Assembly: GCA_963969395.1 (NCBI GenBank)
Contig: OZ017795.1
Coordinates: 3,162,001-3,226,000, forward strand
Direction of reading: 5' to 3'
Source of the DNA: Pseudoscleropodium purum
Lineage: Eukaryota; Streptophyta; Bryopsida; Hypnales; Brachytheciaceae
DNA: 64,000 nt
The position numbers were made by a program, and so were the translations under genes. A model generated the notes under the pieces. The model saw only the letters and a list, made by a program, of their open reading frames with translations. It did not search any database and was not told the DNA's origin. Below, piece after piece: positions 1 to 10,599 of this stretch (the first letter of the stretch is position 1; each line of letters opens with the position of its first letter).

Positions 1-339
1 CTAGACCTTGTTGTCTTCTTTGAATTCTTTGCTCCCCCAAATTATTATTTCCACGCTTGAGCTTGTTCCTTCCTACATTTGAGTTGGCTTCTTTCTACTC
101 TTGAGTTAGCTTCTTCTTACCACCCAATGGACCTAGTCTATGACAATTATTACCTAGGTCCTCCAATAACTAATTCCCTTCCAATTCGAGTTGGCTTCTT
201 TTTGCTAAGTTGACTTCTTTTTATTGCATGATAGCCACGTCTTCAACAATTATTGGCTAGGTCCTAGTTGTTGGAATGTTGGATGGCTACTAAGGTGTTG
301 GATTTTAAATATTAAAAGCTAATTTATTCAAAATGGAGG

Positions 340-1010
340 TTGAGGATTTATTCTTCATGGACAAGGCTAAGTTGACCACTAAAGGACTAAACTATGTTTT
401 TTTTTGGCAATGTAGCAATTTGGGCAACTTACTACAAACAAAAATTTTTCTTCTTTTTTTGAAATTTTTGCACAATATATGCTCAAAAAATAGATTTATC
501 TACATGGTTAAAAAGTTCTTCCATGATATGTAATTTTCATTGATTGTTGGATAGCCCAAAAATTTCTTAAAAAATAATTGTTTTAAGAAATGAGAATTGA
601 AAATTGATATTTTAGATTTATAAAATATATAAAGAAGCTTTGAATCATTCCATTTTGATTAATAAAATGAAAATTATGAAGAGTTTTGGTTTGAGAGCAT
701 TTATAGAATCTCTATTCTAAAATAAACTTTGAAGTCCTTTATTAAACTCAATTTTCAATGTTTTTAGAAACTAAATTAAATAATAGGATGTAGATTTTTT
801 ATTAAAACATTACAACTATTGGGATTGGTATTTTTCAATTCTACAATTATTTTCTTAATAATTTTGAATTTTACATCATTGTCTATCTTTTTCTACTTAT
901 TATTTTTTCTAACATATTGTGTACAATTCGAAATGATCAAAAAAATTTCAAGCACAAAGACAACTTGACTTAGAAAATAAATCCAAAAAATAACTATGAG
1001 CCCCATGAAT
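340..1010 (-). repeat. A-family dispersed repeat, inverted copy
   Basis: This AT-rich stretch reads, on the minus strand, as a diverged copy of the A repeat at 6215-7130. Shared blocks include the stretch ending in AAAATGAAATGGTTCAAAGC and the block around the words for TCTAAATC and GTTGTAATG. It has no credible coding frame. The relationship is seen by eye; identity was not computed. Confidence 0.6.
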
Positions 1011-1424
1011 GTCACCTGGGTCTTGAAAATATTTTTTTTCCTACTTTTTGCTCATTTTTAAAGGTAATCATGGTAAAAAGGACTAAAGAAGTGGAATTAG
1101 AGAATAGTTGGAAGAAATCTTATGCTTATGGGATAGTATTCCAAAAGTCTTGAAATTTCCAAAAAAACTACATATTGATAATTTAGAGTCTAATTACTTG
1201 TTTAATGGTTTATTTAAGGGGTTGGAAGTAGTTCTAGCTTGAAATCCACCATATAAAAGATTTTAAGACTTCTAGTGAAATTTAGTCAGGCAAGGTGTAA
1301 GTGACCACATTGGCTAACACTAACAACAAAAAATCTATGAATATTATAGATAGCAATCATAGTAAGAAGAAAGGTATTTTTTGAACAAAAAAACATGTTA
1401 GGAGCATAATGATGAAGCCAGATT

Positions 1425-1572
1425 GTCAAGATTCCCTTGTACGGGGATGCTTCCTCTCAAGAGAAATTAAACTATCAAGATTCCTTTATACAAGAATGAT
1501 TCTTCCCCGAAGGAATTATATTGCCACAAACCCCCTGTACAAAAATGATTCCTCCCTGAAGGAATTAAATTT
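1425..1572 (+). repeat. Degenerate ~50-bp tandem repeat, about three copies
   Basis: Three successive imperfect units each carry CAAGATTCC or ACAAACCCC, then a variant of TGTACAAGAATGATTCTTCC, then GAAGGAATTA. They start near 1427, 1470 and 1521. A 107-codon open frame runs through the array, but its content is only the repeat and I do not call it a gene. Confidence 0.5.
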
Positions 1573-2249
1573 ATTTCTCCTTGGGAAACTACATGATGAA
1601 CTTGAAAATTTGCCCAATGGATTTGGGGACTTCCTAGAAGTTATGCAAAAAAATTTCATAAATTTTCGAATTGCAAAACATGACTCCATGGGAAGTCGAT
1701 CCAAATTATTGGGAGTGGATAAATTCGTATAAATTCGTATAAATTCATCCAATGTTGGTAAAATCCCACTAAAAATTAGTATAGTGTGTTTAGGTGTAAA
1801 TAAATGCCTAATCAAGTTTTGCAACACTCTGACAGCAGTAACTACCCAAACTAGCGGCACTAATGGTTTTTAACGGAATTATAAAACATTTTGTGCATTG
1901 ACTATTAAATTATAGTCATACAGAAGCCAAATTGGGTCATCTTAGACTCTTTTCTTAAGTTTTTGGGACCTTCTGGACAACCCTAGCTAGATAAAATAAG
2001 CAAAAGACACAAATCTCCAAACTTAGATTTTTCACCTTTTATGCTACAATAGAGAATGTTGTTTTTTGTGAAGAAAATTAATGTAAAAGTTGGGTGTTAG
2101 GGTGACCTTTGGCTAATTTGGGTCTTCTGGAGCCAAAAAAACAATCTATTTCTCAATTAGAATTTTTCTCCAAAAGTTAGAGAAGGTTCAATAGTAGGGG
2201 AGAAATAGGCATAGTAATAATTAGATTTGGTAGCTTTTAATTATGTAGG

Positions 2250-2600
2250 TAGTTTGTAACACAAATGAAGGTAAGTGTGGGCCTTGGAAACGTATAAAAG
2301 GGCTCCCACCGACTCTCTTTGCACCCCCTTTTGTATTTTGTTAATGCCAATTCATAGCCACATTTGAGTTATTTGGTGTGTGCCAAGGCTCTTGTGTTTC
2401 CATCATATTCAAGCTTCTTTGGCTTGTATATTTTTTGCCTTTAGTGCCTTGTTGTGAATTTGTTGCAAAGGACATGGGGGTCCCTTTGAGCTTACTTGTA
2501 TGCGTTGGTACTAACCCTAAGGTATTCTTGACTGAATTTTGGCGATGCCGTTAGTTAAGAATTCTTAGAATCATTTAAGTTTGGTGTTTGTGAAGTCTTG
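2250..2600 (+). promoter_or_regulatory. TATA-box segment, possible LTR remnant
   Basis: A consensus TATA box (CGTATAAAAGGG at about 2291) is followed by a pyrimidine-rich, initiator-like stretch and a T/G-rich leader. This resembles the U3/R part of a plant LTR. No flanking gene starts here, and no second LTR, primer-binding site or polyprotein frame was found. It could be a degraded solo LTR or chance. Confidence 0.3.
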
Positions 2601-3374
2601 CTAACCAATTTTCAAGAATTCCATGACTTGTGTGAGATCTCACAACTTGAAGTTGTAGAAGATTTCCCGAGCATCAAGCTTGAAAATTTGTGGTCCAAGT
2701 GTTGGTGACATATATTTTACATTGCATTTGAGGAACTTGAATGGAAACCAAGCTCCAACCATTGTATGTACTGATACGTTTGCAAACTTTGCCCACAATT
2801 TGGGGTCAACTCCCCAAGATGGCAAAGCTTTGTTCTTCAATTCAAGTTTTATTATAGTGTTTTTTTAGTGAAAATTTCAAGTTTATTCTGTTAAGTTCAC
2901 ATTTCTTTTGGTTGAAGGATTCCTTAGGGAGTCCCCAATAGGCAAGCAACAGCCTTGTTTACAAAAATTAACAGTGTGTGTTTGGATGAATGAAGGGCAG
3001 CTATGGCCAACCGATAACTCTGTACTGCCAGCCGATAACCGGTGCTACCAGTCAACTTCCGGATACCAGTGGGTCCAGTTGGTTCCGCTGACCTCTAGCT
3101 CGATCAACCTCTGAAGTCAGAGACTGAATGAGGTACCCCAAACCATATACATACATCAAAACAAGGGAGGGGTTCGGACCCCCAAATTCCTTCAATTTTT
3201 TATTTTACGCTTTGACTCCTGCAACCTGAATCCCAAGGGAGAGGATTGAGAGACGAGAGAGGTCCATTTATTAACAATCAGTTAACCTCATGAGAGAAAG
3301 GAGAGGGTCTTGCCAAGAATTACATCTAAGGCTGAACCTCCTTCTACTAAAATGCCTCTGAGTCACTCATTATT

Positions 3375-3800
3375 TCTTGGATTGATATGAAATTTTATTT
3401 ACACAAACTAGACTAGTATGTGCAACTTTCCCAAAAAGAATTATTGAAAACGGGCATTGTACGAAGAAGAAATAGGGCGCCAAAGTTCACTATAATGAAA
3501 AACTATCAGGGTTTTGAACTTGGAATTGCTCCCAAACATTCAAAACAACCTAGATTGATATGAAAATTTTACCACAAGAACCAGACTTCAAGGGGAATAT
3601 AATCCAACAAATTTTATTTAAAAAAAACTCTGTATGAAGGAGATATAGGCCCCCAAAGTTGCAGCCATCAAGTGCAATTTTGTGAACCCAAATTATACTT
3701 GTGACTTCGATTGGATTTCAAGAAACTAATTCATCTTGGATTGATCTGAAAATTTTACTGCATAAACTAGAATAGTATTTTCAACTTCTCCAACAAGTTT
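3375..3800 (+). repeat. Diverged ~180-bp tandem repeat, three units
   Basis: The anchor ATTGATATGAAAATTTTA, with the following word for ACAAACTAGA, recurs at 3381, 3554 and 3740 (spacing 173 and 186). Each unit also carries an AATAGGCCCCCAAAGTT-like block. Units are strongly diverged, so this is an old array. The array is followed at about 3884 by GAGGGGTTAATT, the terminal motif of the A/B repeats. Confidence 0.5.
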
Positions 3801-3997
3801 TGTTGGATTTGGACATTAGATGCAAAAGTTTTATTACTTTGAATTGGACTCAAACTATGTGAGGCTGCTTTTGAGCCCCTTCGGCGTTGAGGGGTTAATT
3901 GATACAAAATCCAGTAATTTCAAACTGACAGGAACACAGAGTGAACTGAGAGCGAGATAGGGTCCCTTATTTTTTAAATTCTGTCAAAGCGAAACCA

Positions 3998-4360
3998 ATG
4001 AGAGTTGAGAGCAAAAAGAGGGGTTTCCTTCCCTCAAAATTCAGTAATCTCACGTTAAGTGAACCAGAGAAGTTGACACAGGAAAGAACCTCCCAACTGG
4101 GAAGGTATCAGCCCATCCAGGGAAGTGGAAGCAAGTCACTATCAAGCACAACTAACCCAAAATCCATCTGTATTGTTGGAAGCATCCAGAGCTATACTTG
4201 GGCTGAAGAAATACGAAGGCTCGCTCTGGAGAAAATCAAACTAAGAAAGGAGGAGTTGGATTTCGGAGAGAAATCAAAAACACAATTAGCCGGTGTATCC
4301 ACATTCAAATTTGTGCACAAGGAATTCAAGTGGGAAGAAGAAGGAGAACGAGAAGGTTGA
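3998..4360 (+). other. Unassigned 120-codon open frame
   Basis: The frame is rich in Lys, Glu and Ser and ends in an acidic-basic run. No domain, signal peptide or membrane segment is visible and I do not recognise it. The local composition is less AT-rich than its surroundings, so it may be a remnant of a mobile element or captured exon. There is no flanking splice structure to support an expressed gene. Confidence 0.15.
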
Positions 4361-4399
4361 AGAAGGTCCAAGTTTCAAGGGGAATCTCTACATCCCCAC

Positions 4400-5640
4400 C
4401 ACAAGCCAAAGTCAATCATTAAAAAAGACAAAGGGAAGGCATCAAGTGACTAGGATGACATTCTAGAGCTAAACATATTAGCACTTTGATAGAAAATTTT
4501 AGCGCGGGAATATCTAGGTTCATAAAATTCATAGCCATATTTTGAAAAAAGACTAGATTCCTTCAAGATTTGATTGAGGAAAAATCACCAAAATTGAGGA
4601 ACTTTTGTAAATTCAAAAATCCATAAAAATTAGCATAGAAATTTAGTAGGAAATAGATTACGCATATTATAAGTGACTTTTGCAAATTCAAGAAACCAAA
4701 TTAAAAGAAAAAATAGAAGAAGGAAAAATCAACTAAAATACAAATAAGGGATGGAAGAAAGACACATGAAATCAATTGAGATGGACAACCAGAATAACCA
4801 TGAGGAGAATAATGATGTAGAGGTAAGAAATTAATTACAACCTTTTTTTAATTGTTTTATTAAAATTTATATTATAATAATAATTAGGTTAGGATAATTT
4901 AAGCAATTAAAGAATCATACTTTATAACAAAAATCATATAGAAAAAATTGTATAAGCCTTTAAACAAAATAACTACTACAAAGAAAAAAAATCCTTAAGG
5001 CAAAAGAATTCAATTTACAAATAGATAGTTGATCTAATATAGAACCTATAAGGAATCTTTTAAATTGAATGATTAGAATCACATAAAGAATATTTTTAAC
5101 ATTCCAAAAAGGCTTTTACTTAACAATTAAATCATTATCAAATAATTTAGATTAAATCAAAATCATAATAAGAGAAATTGAGAGGGTCAATCAAGGTTGA
5201 CCAAATCCCACTAGACTTATAAATTCACTAGAAGATAAAGAAAAAATAGAATTTTACCCATCTAACAAAAATCATTTCTGATAGTTAGATTAACTATAAT
5301 TGGTGGATGAAGTTTTGAATTGGAAAAGCATTCAAATTTCATCCATGAAAATCTTTTAGAAATCACGGTAGAATTTCCAAATCTCAACCATATTAGAAAG
5401 AGTGCAAAGAAATTCTACAATTTAGCTTAGATACAATTTTCTTTGCTCACTTGGCCCTTTAGTTTCAAAAGAGCCAAATTCGTTAAAAATCATCATAATT
5501 ATTATCAAATCAAAAGTAAAACTAAAAGTAGGAATAACAAAAATCTCCATTGCTTGAAAGATAGCTTGTTGTTAGTTACAAAGAACTTGATTGTACATGT
5601 TTGGTCTCAAGGGTGGAGATCAAAACACTCACAATAACCA
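4400..5640. other. AT-rich intergenic DNA, nothing identified
   Basis: The only open frames are short and non-conserved. No repeat unit or RNA gene was recognised here. Confidence 0.6.
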
Positions 5641-5900
5641 CCATTTTGAACATTTTCCATATATATGTCACCTTGTGAAGTGCAATTGCCTAAGCCCCCA
5701 ATTTTTTTTTTGTTAATTTATTATTGCGAAAATTTTTGAAATTTTTTCTATATATTCTCAAACGGTTTTCCAAAATGTTCTTTTCTCTTAAATTTGGTAA
5801 TTGTCCTAGAAATGTCAATTTTTGAGTGTTTTTGGTAAAAATATATTCAAAAACCTATAGGAATTAACAAAAAAAGAAGATACTTGGCTTTTCTTGCATA
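5640..5900 (-). repeat. A-family repeat fragment, inverted
   Basis: On the minus strand this matches the first ~330 bp of the copy at 6215: a GTGTTTTTGGT-like word, a CTAGAAATG/TAGGACATG block, and an AATTGC...CACAAGGTGACAT block. It forms an inverted pair with that copy, about 300 bp apart. Confidence 0.55.
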
Positions 5901-6199
5901 AAAGAAATACAAATATATTTTACCTAAGGTCATTGAATTGTATCTTTGTGCCTAACCAATTGAACCTTGAGATTTAAGGCTTCATTATATTAGAAGTTCA
6001 ACAAAATAACTAAATAATTTGGGAAAGGTATAAGTAAGCTTTGCAATAAGGATCCTTTACAACAACTACTAAAAGCAAGTAGTGGGAGAAATCCTCGTAC
6101 AAGCTCTAATTCATGGTAGCTAAGGTCAAAGCTTTGCTACATATGGTGCCTTTAACTTAGACACTTCAAATTTTTTTTACAAGGGATGATTTTAAAATG

Positions 6200-7140
6200 T
6201 GATTAAATGCAACAACCCAACTTTAACCCTTAAAGGATTTTGATTATATTTTCACCAAAAATGTTCCAAAATTATCAACTCTAGGACATGTACCAAATTT
6301 TAGAAAAAAACCCATTTTAGGACATATATAACTAAAGGATATTAAAGTACACCACTTAGAAAAGACGTAAAAAATATTTCAAAAATTTCCACAATGTAGA
6401 TTGCAAGATATTAGAATTTAAATTTACAAAAAACTTTTTTCCGACCCTTTGAAAAACTAGGCAACTACACTACACAAGGTGACATTTGTATTAAAATTTT
6501 CCAAAATGGTGGTTACTTTTTTTATTCATTTTTCAAGGCAAATTTTCTACATGCTTGAAAAAATTTAGATCATTTGGAATTGTATAGCATATAGGAAAAA
6601 AATAATAAGTAGAATGAAATAGAAAGTCTATGGTTTAAAATACTAAATTGTTAAGAATTGAAAAATTCCAATTCTAATGGTTTTAATGTTGTAATAAAAA
6701 ATCTAAATCCAATTTTTTTTTTCCAAAAGTATTGAAAACTAAGTTCAATAAATAACTTCAAAATTTACCTTAGAATAGATATTCTATAAGTGCCCACAAA
6801 CCATAACTCCTCATAACTTTCATCTTAATAATCAAAATGAAATGGTTCAAAGCTTTCTACATACATATAAATCTAGAAAATTAGTTTCAAGTTTTTATAT
6901 TTAAAAAAAGTGGTTTTTAAAGAAATTTTTTGAACTACCCAAGTTACTTACAGTTCATTGAAAATTACATATCATACAACAACTTCTTAACTATGTAGTC
7001 AGAAGTTATGCAAATAGTTGGGTCTTAAAGCTATTCCTTAGGCAAATATTATCAAAAAAAATTTCAACTGTAGTGAGTTGCTGAAAATTGCTATGTTGCC
7101 AAAAAACATTGTTTGGTGCTTTAGGAGTTGAACATCCACC
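6200..7140 (+). repeat. A-family dispersed repeat, most complete copy
   Basis: This is a non-coding element of about 900 bp. It begins near TTAACCCTTAAAGG (about 6220) and ends near GCTTTAGGAGTTGAAC (about 7118). The two ends form a short imperfect inverted repeat around TTAACCCCTAAAG. Related copies lie at 340-1010 (-), 5640-5900 (-), 21130-21515 (+) and 22440-23170 (+). The short terminal repeats fit a non-autonomous DNA element, but no class can be assigned. Confidence 0.6.
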
Positions 7141-7800
7141 CCCAATTACAACCCACATAACGAGTTAGTCAACAATAATCAAACTTTCCTATCACTTAAG
7201 GGGGATTCCCAAGTAATAGCATTTACACACAAAACTTTGAGCAAAATAGATCAACAAAATACCACAAACTAGAGGATTTCCACTTATAGTGTTTCAAAGA
7301 TTTGGTGAAAATTATCTTGAAGGTTAGTACAAAACAAACAAAAATTTTACAAAATGAAGAGAACAAAGACTTAAACAAAATTTGAAGGGACCACAATGTC
7401 CTTCAAAGTAAGGTTGAAAAACTACAATCAATCAGCACAATGGCTCTAAAAACACCAAATTAGCAAAGCTAGCCAAATTGATCAAAATCCACTATAGAAT
7501 GAACCTAAGTAGTTAAAAATGCAAGAATAGGGTTTTTTTGAGGAGAGATAGAGTGTCCTTAAATACTTTTCCAAAGGATCCTCTTTTTTCTTTAACCTCA
7601 AAGTGATTTCTAGAATAAACCCACTAATTACTAAAATGAGTCAAATTTACTACTTCCTCCATTTTGAAATGACTATCCGCTTTGAATGTCATGTTTTTTT
7701 TCAAGTTGTTTTGAAAAGGTCAAGAAAATACTTCCTAGTGGCTAACTTTATTTAGGTTGCAAAGAAGACATGCAATATTCTTCATTGATTTTAGTAATAT
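7140..7800. other. AT-rich spacer, nothing identified
   Basis: No gene, RNA or repeat structure was recognised between the A-family copy and the CACTA-type element. Confidence 0.55.
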
Positions 7801-8068
7801 CACTACTGGAAATGCATGACCAAAACAACGGAAATTCAACTGATTTATGTTAATTGGGATAGTAGAATGATCATTTTATAACATTCTGTGAAAATCAACA
7901 AAATGACAAATCCTTTCTTTTGATTTGGATAGTGCAATGACCAAATCAACAAGTTTTTGTTGAATTTGGAATCTTTTAAGAATCTTTGAAATATTTTTGA
8001 AGTATTTGAGAATCTAAGTATAATGATTTAAAAAAAAATTAATCATGTTAAATTCAGTCTTTTTTCAA

Positions 8069-8420
8069 TTTAGCAAACTTTGGAGTCCATTCTCGCATAG
8101 TAGAATACAATATTTCAAAAAACTTAGAACCAAGAAAAGTTGTAAATTCAAGCTAACTTTCACCTCCAAAAATCAATTTGTGATTTCTATCCTCAATAAA
8201 AAGTTATAGACAAAAATCAAAAAGGGGTAGTTAGAAACATTTATTTTGACATTTTCAAACATCCTCTCTAATTTTTGTCCATAAATTTTTATTGAAGACT
8301 AAAAATTACAAACGTATTTTTGGAGGTGAAAGTTATCTTGAATTTACAGCTTTTCTTAGTTCCGAGTTTTTTGAAAAAATGTGTTATACTATGACTAAAT
8401 GACCTCTGAAGTTCACTAAA
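8069..8420. repeat. Foldback element (F family), copy 1
   Basis: A long inverted repeat: the left arm starts near TTTAGCAAACTTTGGAG and the right arm ends in its near-complement. Within each arm a block of about 58 bp with AACTTTCACCTCCAAAAAT is almost identical. The loop is about 45 nt. A transcript would form an extended duplex. Related foldbacks occur at 15289-15710 and 32670-33235. Confidence 0.75.
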
Positions 8421-8494
8421 AATACAAAACATATGAAAAAACAATGAAAAACTAAATATATAAAATTTTAGTTCTTATGTGGTCACTTAAGTGT

Positions 8495-8650
8495 TTAGGT
8501 GGTTTAGTGGTTGGAACCCTGAACCTTCAAACATGAGGTCCAAGGTTCTAATCCCCTTGGAGGCACCCGCCCACATGGCGGGTGGCCTAGGTGGCCTTTG
8601 CCCGCATGATGGGCCGCCTAGGTGGTTGCCTTGGGCAAAAAAAAAAATTA
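8495..8650 (+). mobile_element. tRNA-derived SINE inside the CACTA element
   Basis: A pol III A-box-like TGGTTTAGTGGTTGG (about 8501) is followed about 40 bp later by a B-box-like GGTTCTAATCCCC (about 8543), the internal promoter of a tRNA-derived SINE. The body then becomes GC-rich (imperfectly repeated GGCCTAGGTGG words, about 8585-8625) and ends in an A-run at about 8638. It differs sharply in composition from the surrounding DNA. The 63-codon frame across it is not meaningful. Confidence 0.65.
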
Positions 8651-9415
8651 TTTTCAACAGGCATCGTCCAAAAAAAATTTAATTTAAAAAAAGAATTAAT
8701 TTAATTTAATATTTTTGATTTGTCTAAAAATAAAAATAAAAAATCAACAAATTTTAGTTTGATTTTGTCCAAAACAACACCTTTAAAATGACTGAGTCAT
8801 TCAACATATTTGAGTTGAAATTCTATTGTTTTGGTCATGAATTTCTAGTAGTGCATAAACTTTGAAACTTTTCTCAATAATATTTTTTAAAACATGATCA
8901 ATGAAATTGACTCAAAAATATACCAAACAAATTGTGGACAATCATTTCGGGATGGAAAGAGTACTAGACTTAATTCTAACTTTTACTAAACAACTTTAAA
9001 TGACAATGAGATTGTGCCATTGATTTTAAAAGTCCCAAATTAGCTTTCGGGATATCAAATCCCCTATTTTCAAGTCATTTAGACTTGCAAAAATCATAAA
9101 TTGTAAAAATCCCAAATGATCAAAGTTAAACTTCTAAAATATTTGACTTGCCTAGAATATGCAAAGGATTTGTGGGAGTAAAAAAAGACTCTTCTTTGGC
9201 TTGATTTGAATGTCACTTGCTCTTGGCTTGCTAGTCAATGTGTCACATTTATTTAAAGTCTGCCTAATTTATATACGTGCAAGAAATTGTCTAACTCATA
9301 TACATGCAAGAAATTGAGGTATTTTGGATATTCTAGGTTGTTATGTACCAAATACTATATTAGTATGTATAACACCTATTATAGATCAACACTTTTTTGA
9401 ACCCTTAAAGTCCCA

Positions 9416-9712
9416 TTGTCCCCTCGGGCAGGATTGACACGACGTCCGGACGCAGATGCTGTGTCCGCAGCGTCCGCAGACATTCGCAGTCCGGCAGACG
9501 CAGCGTCCGCCTGTCCGCCCGATTACGGCCGTCCAATCGACACGCGGACTGATCTGGTCCGCACGATCTGGGCGTCCGCCTTGTCCGTCCGCCCCGCCTG
9601 TCCACTTTCCGACGACGGTCGGGACGCTGTGTCCGGACATCCGGACGTCCGAAAAACGGACGCTATTTTGGGGCAGACGTTGAGATTCGTCAACCTTGCC
9701 CTCGGGGGACAA
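9416..9712. mobile_element. CpG-rich 297-bp element with terminal inverted repeats
   Basis: The left end starts TTGTCCCCTCGGGCAGG and runs to ATTGAC. The right end is its imperfect reverse complement (GTCAACCTTGCCC to GGGGGACAA), roughly 19 of 24 positions. The interior is GC-rich and full of CGTCCG/CGGACG words, including palindromes such as ACGTCCGGACG. Both strands are therefore open in several frames. No protein family is recognisable, so I read those frames as a composition effect. It is best explained as a MITE-like non-autonomous DNA element. No clear target-site duplication is visible. Confidence 0.6.
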
Positions 9713-9739
9713 ATTTGATGTGGGGCAGAATCCTATGAC

Positions 9740-10590
9740 TTCAATTTTTGGTGAATTGTTTTGAAACTTTCCCGCAAGATAGAAAAACTGATTATCTACA
9801 TGGGAATATAATTTTTATTTCAATTGGTGCCTAGGAGCAAAAGTTATACCACAAAAGCTTGAAAATGAACTCAGCAAGCAACATAGAAAAAATTGCAAAA
9901 AATCAAAATAAATTAAAAAAAATATTCTCTGAAAGTTTTTATTTTTTTCTACATGTGAATCTTTGATTTGTTCTATTTGGACTAATAATGAGAAAGTTAA
10001 GGACACTTTTGTTTTTTGGGCAATTTCAACATCTTCTTGTAAAAATAACTTGTAGGATTCATTTCTGAATGCAATTTTCACAATTTTTCACAATTTTTTT
10101 TTAAATGTTGTGTTTGTTTGCTAAAACAATATCACCATTGGGATTATTGTCTTTCAATCCCATTTTGGAGTTATTAATGATTTAGTTTTTTTTCCAAACT
10201 TGGACCTACTTCTACTTAGCATTTCTTTAAAGAATGAAAATCAATTGTTTTTTTTTTAATTCTTTTTCTAGACTTTCAACTCAATTTTTCAACAGAAAAA
10301 TTTTCAATTCAAAGTCTTTATTGCAAAAAGATTCCACAATTGGCGGTCGAAGTCATTTGAAATTGCAAGCCAATCTTAAAAAAAAAATTCTTTTTCAACT
10401 TTGAATGCTAATATCTTCCAATCTATACGGTCAAACTTCATGAAATACGAGCTAAGATAACTAAAGTACAAGATCCTATAGTTAAATTCTAAATTTTTTT
10501 TTTTTTTTTTTTTTCTTAGGTGAACGCAACAAAAATGGCAGTTTTGAGTGGTTTTTGACAGAAAAATGGCCTTAGGACTTCAAGGGTTAA
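9740..10590 (+). repeat. B-family dispersed repeat, copy 1
   Basis: This aligns by eye along its length with 23170-23950. Both contain an AATTGGTGCCTAGGAGCAAA-like block, a TTCTATTTGGA...AATGTGAAAGTTA block, and GCTAAAACAAT followed by a TTTAGTTTTCCTCC-like block. It ends near GCCTTAGGACTTCAAGGGTTAA, resembling the A-family terminus. Non-coding. Confidence 0.6.
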
Positions 10591-10599
10591 AGATTTTCT

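Larger units (their letters stand above)
7801..8853. mobile_element. Non-autonomous CACTA (En/Spm-type) transposon
   Basis: The element starts CACTACTGGAAATGCATGAC at 7801. It ends at 8853 with a sequence whose reverse complement begins CACTACTAGAAATTCATGAC. The two termini match over about 41 bp with only a handful of differences. CACTA at the extreme ends is diagnostic of the superfamily. Subterminal variants of ACCAAAACAAC and GTTGAATTT recur inward from both ends, as CACTA transposase-binding repeats do. No transposase frame remains. The interior is occupied by a foldback element (8069-8420) and a SINE (about 8495-8650). The 3-bp flanks are TAT and CAT, so the target-site duplication is imperfect. 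Confidence 0.8.

Noticed and set aside
2640..2868. Opposed 62- and 66-codon frames
   Set aside because: Overlapping on opposite strands, with no recognisable family; probably chance in a less AT-rich LTR-like stretch.
9386..9718. Open frames on both strands of up to 108 codons in the CpG-rich block
   Set aside because: GC-rich repetitive CGTCCG words rarely form stop codons; the block has terminal inverted repeats and no recognisable protein.
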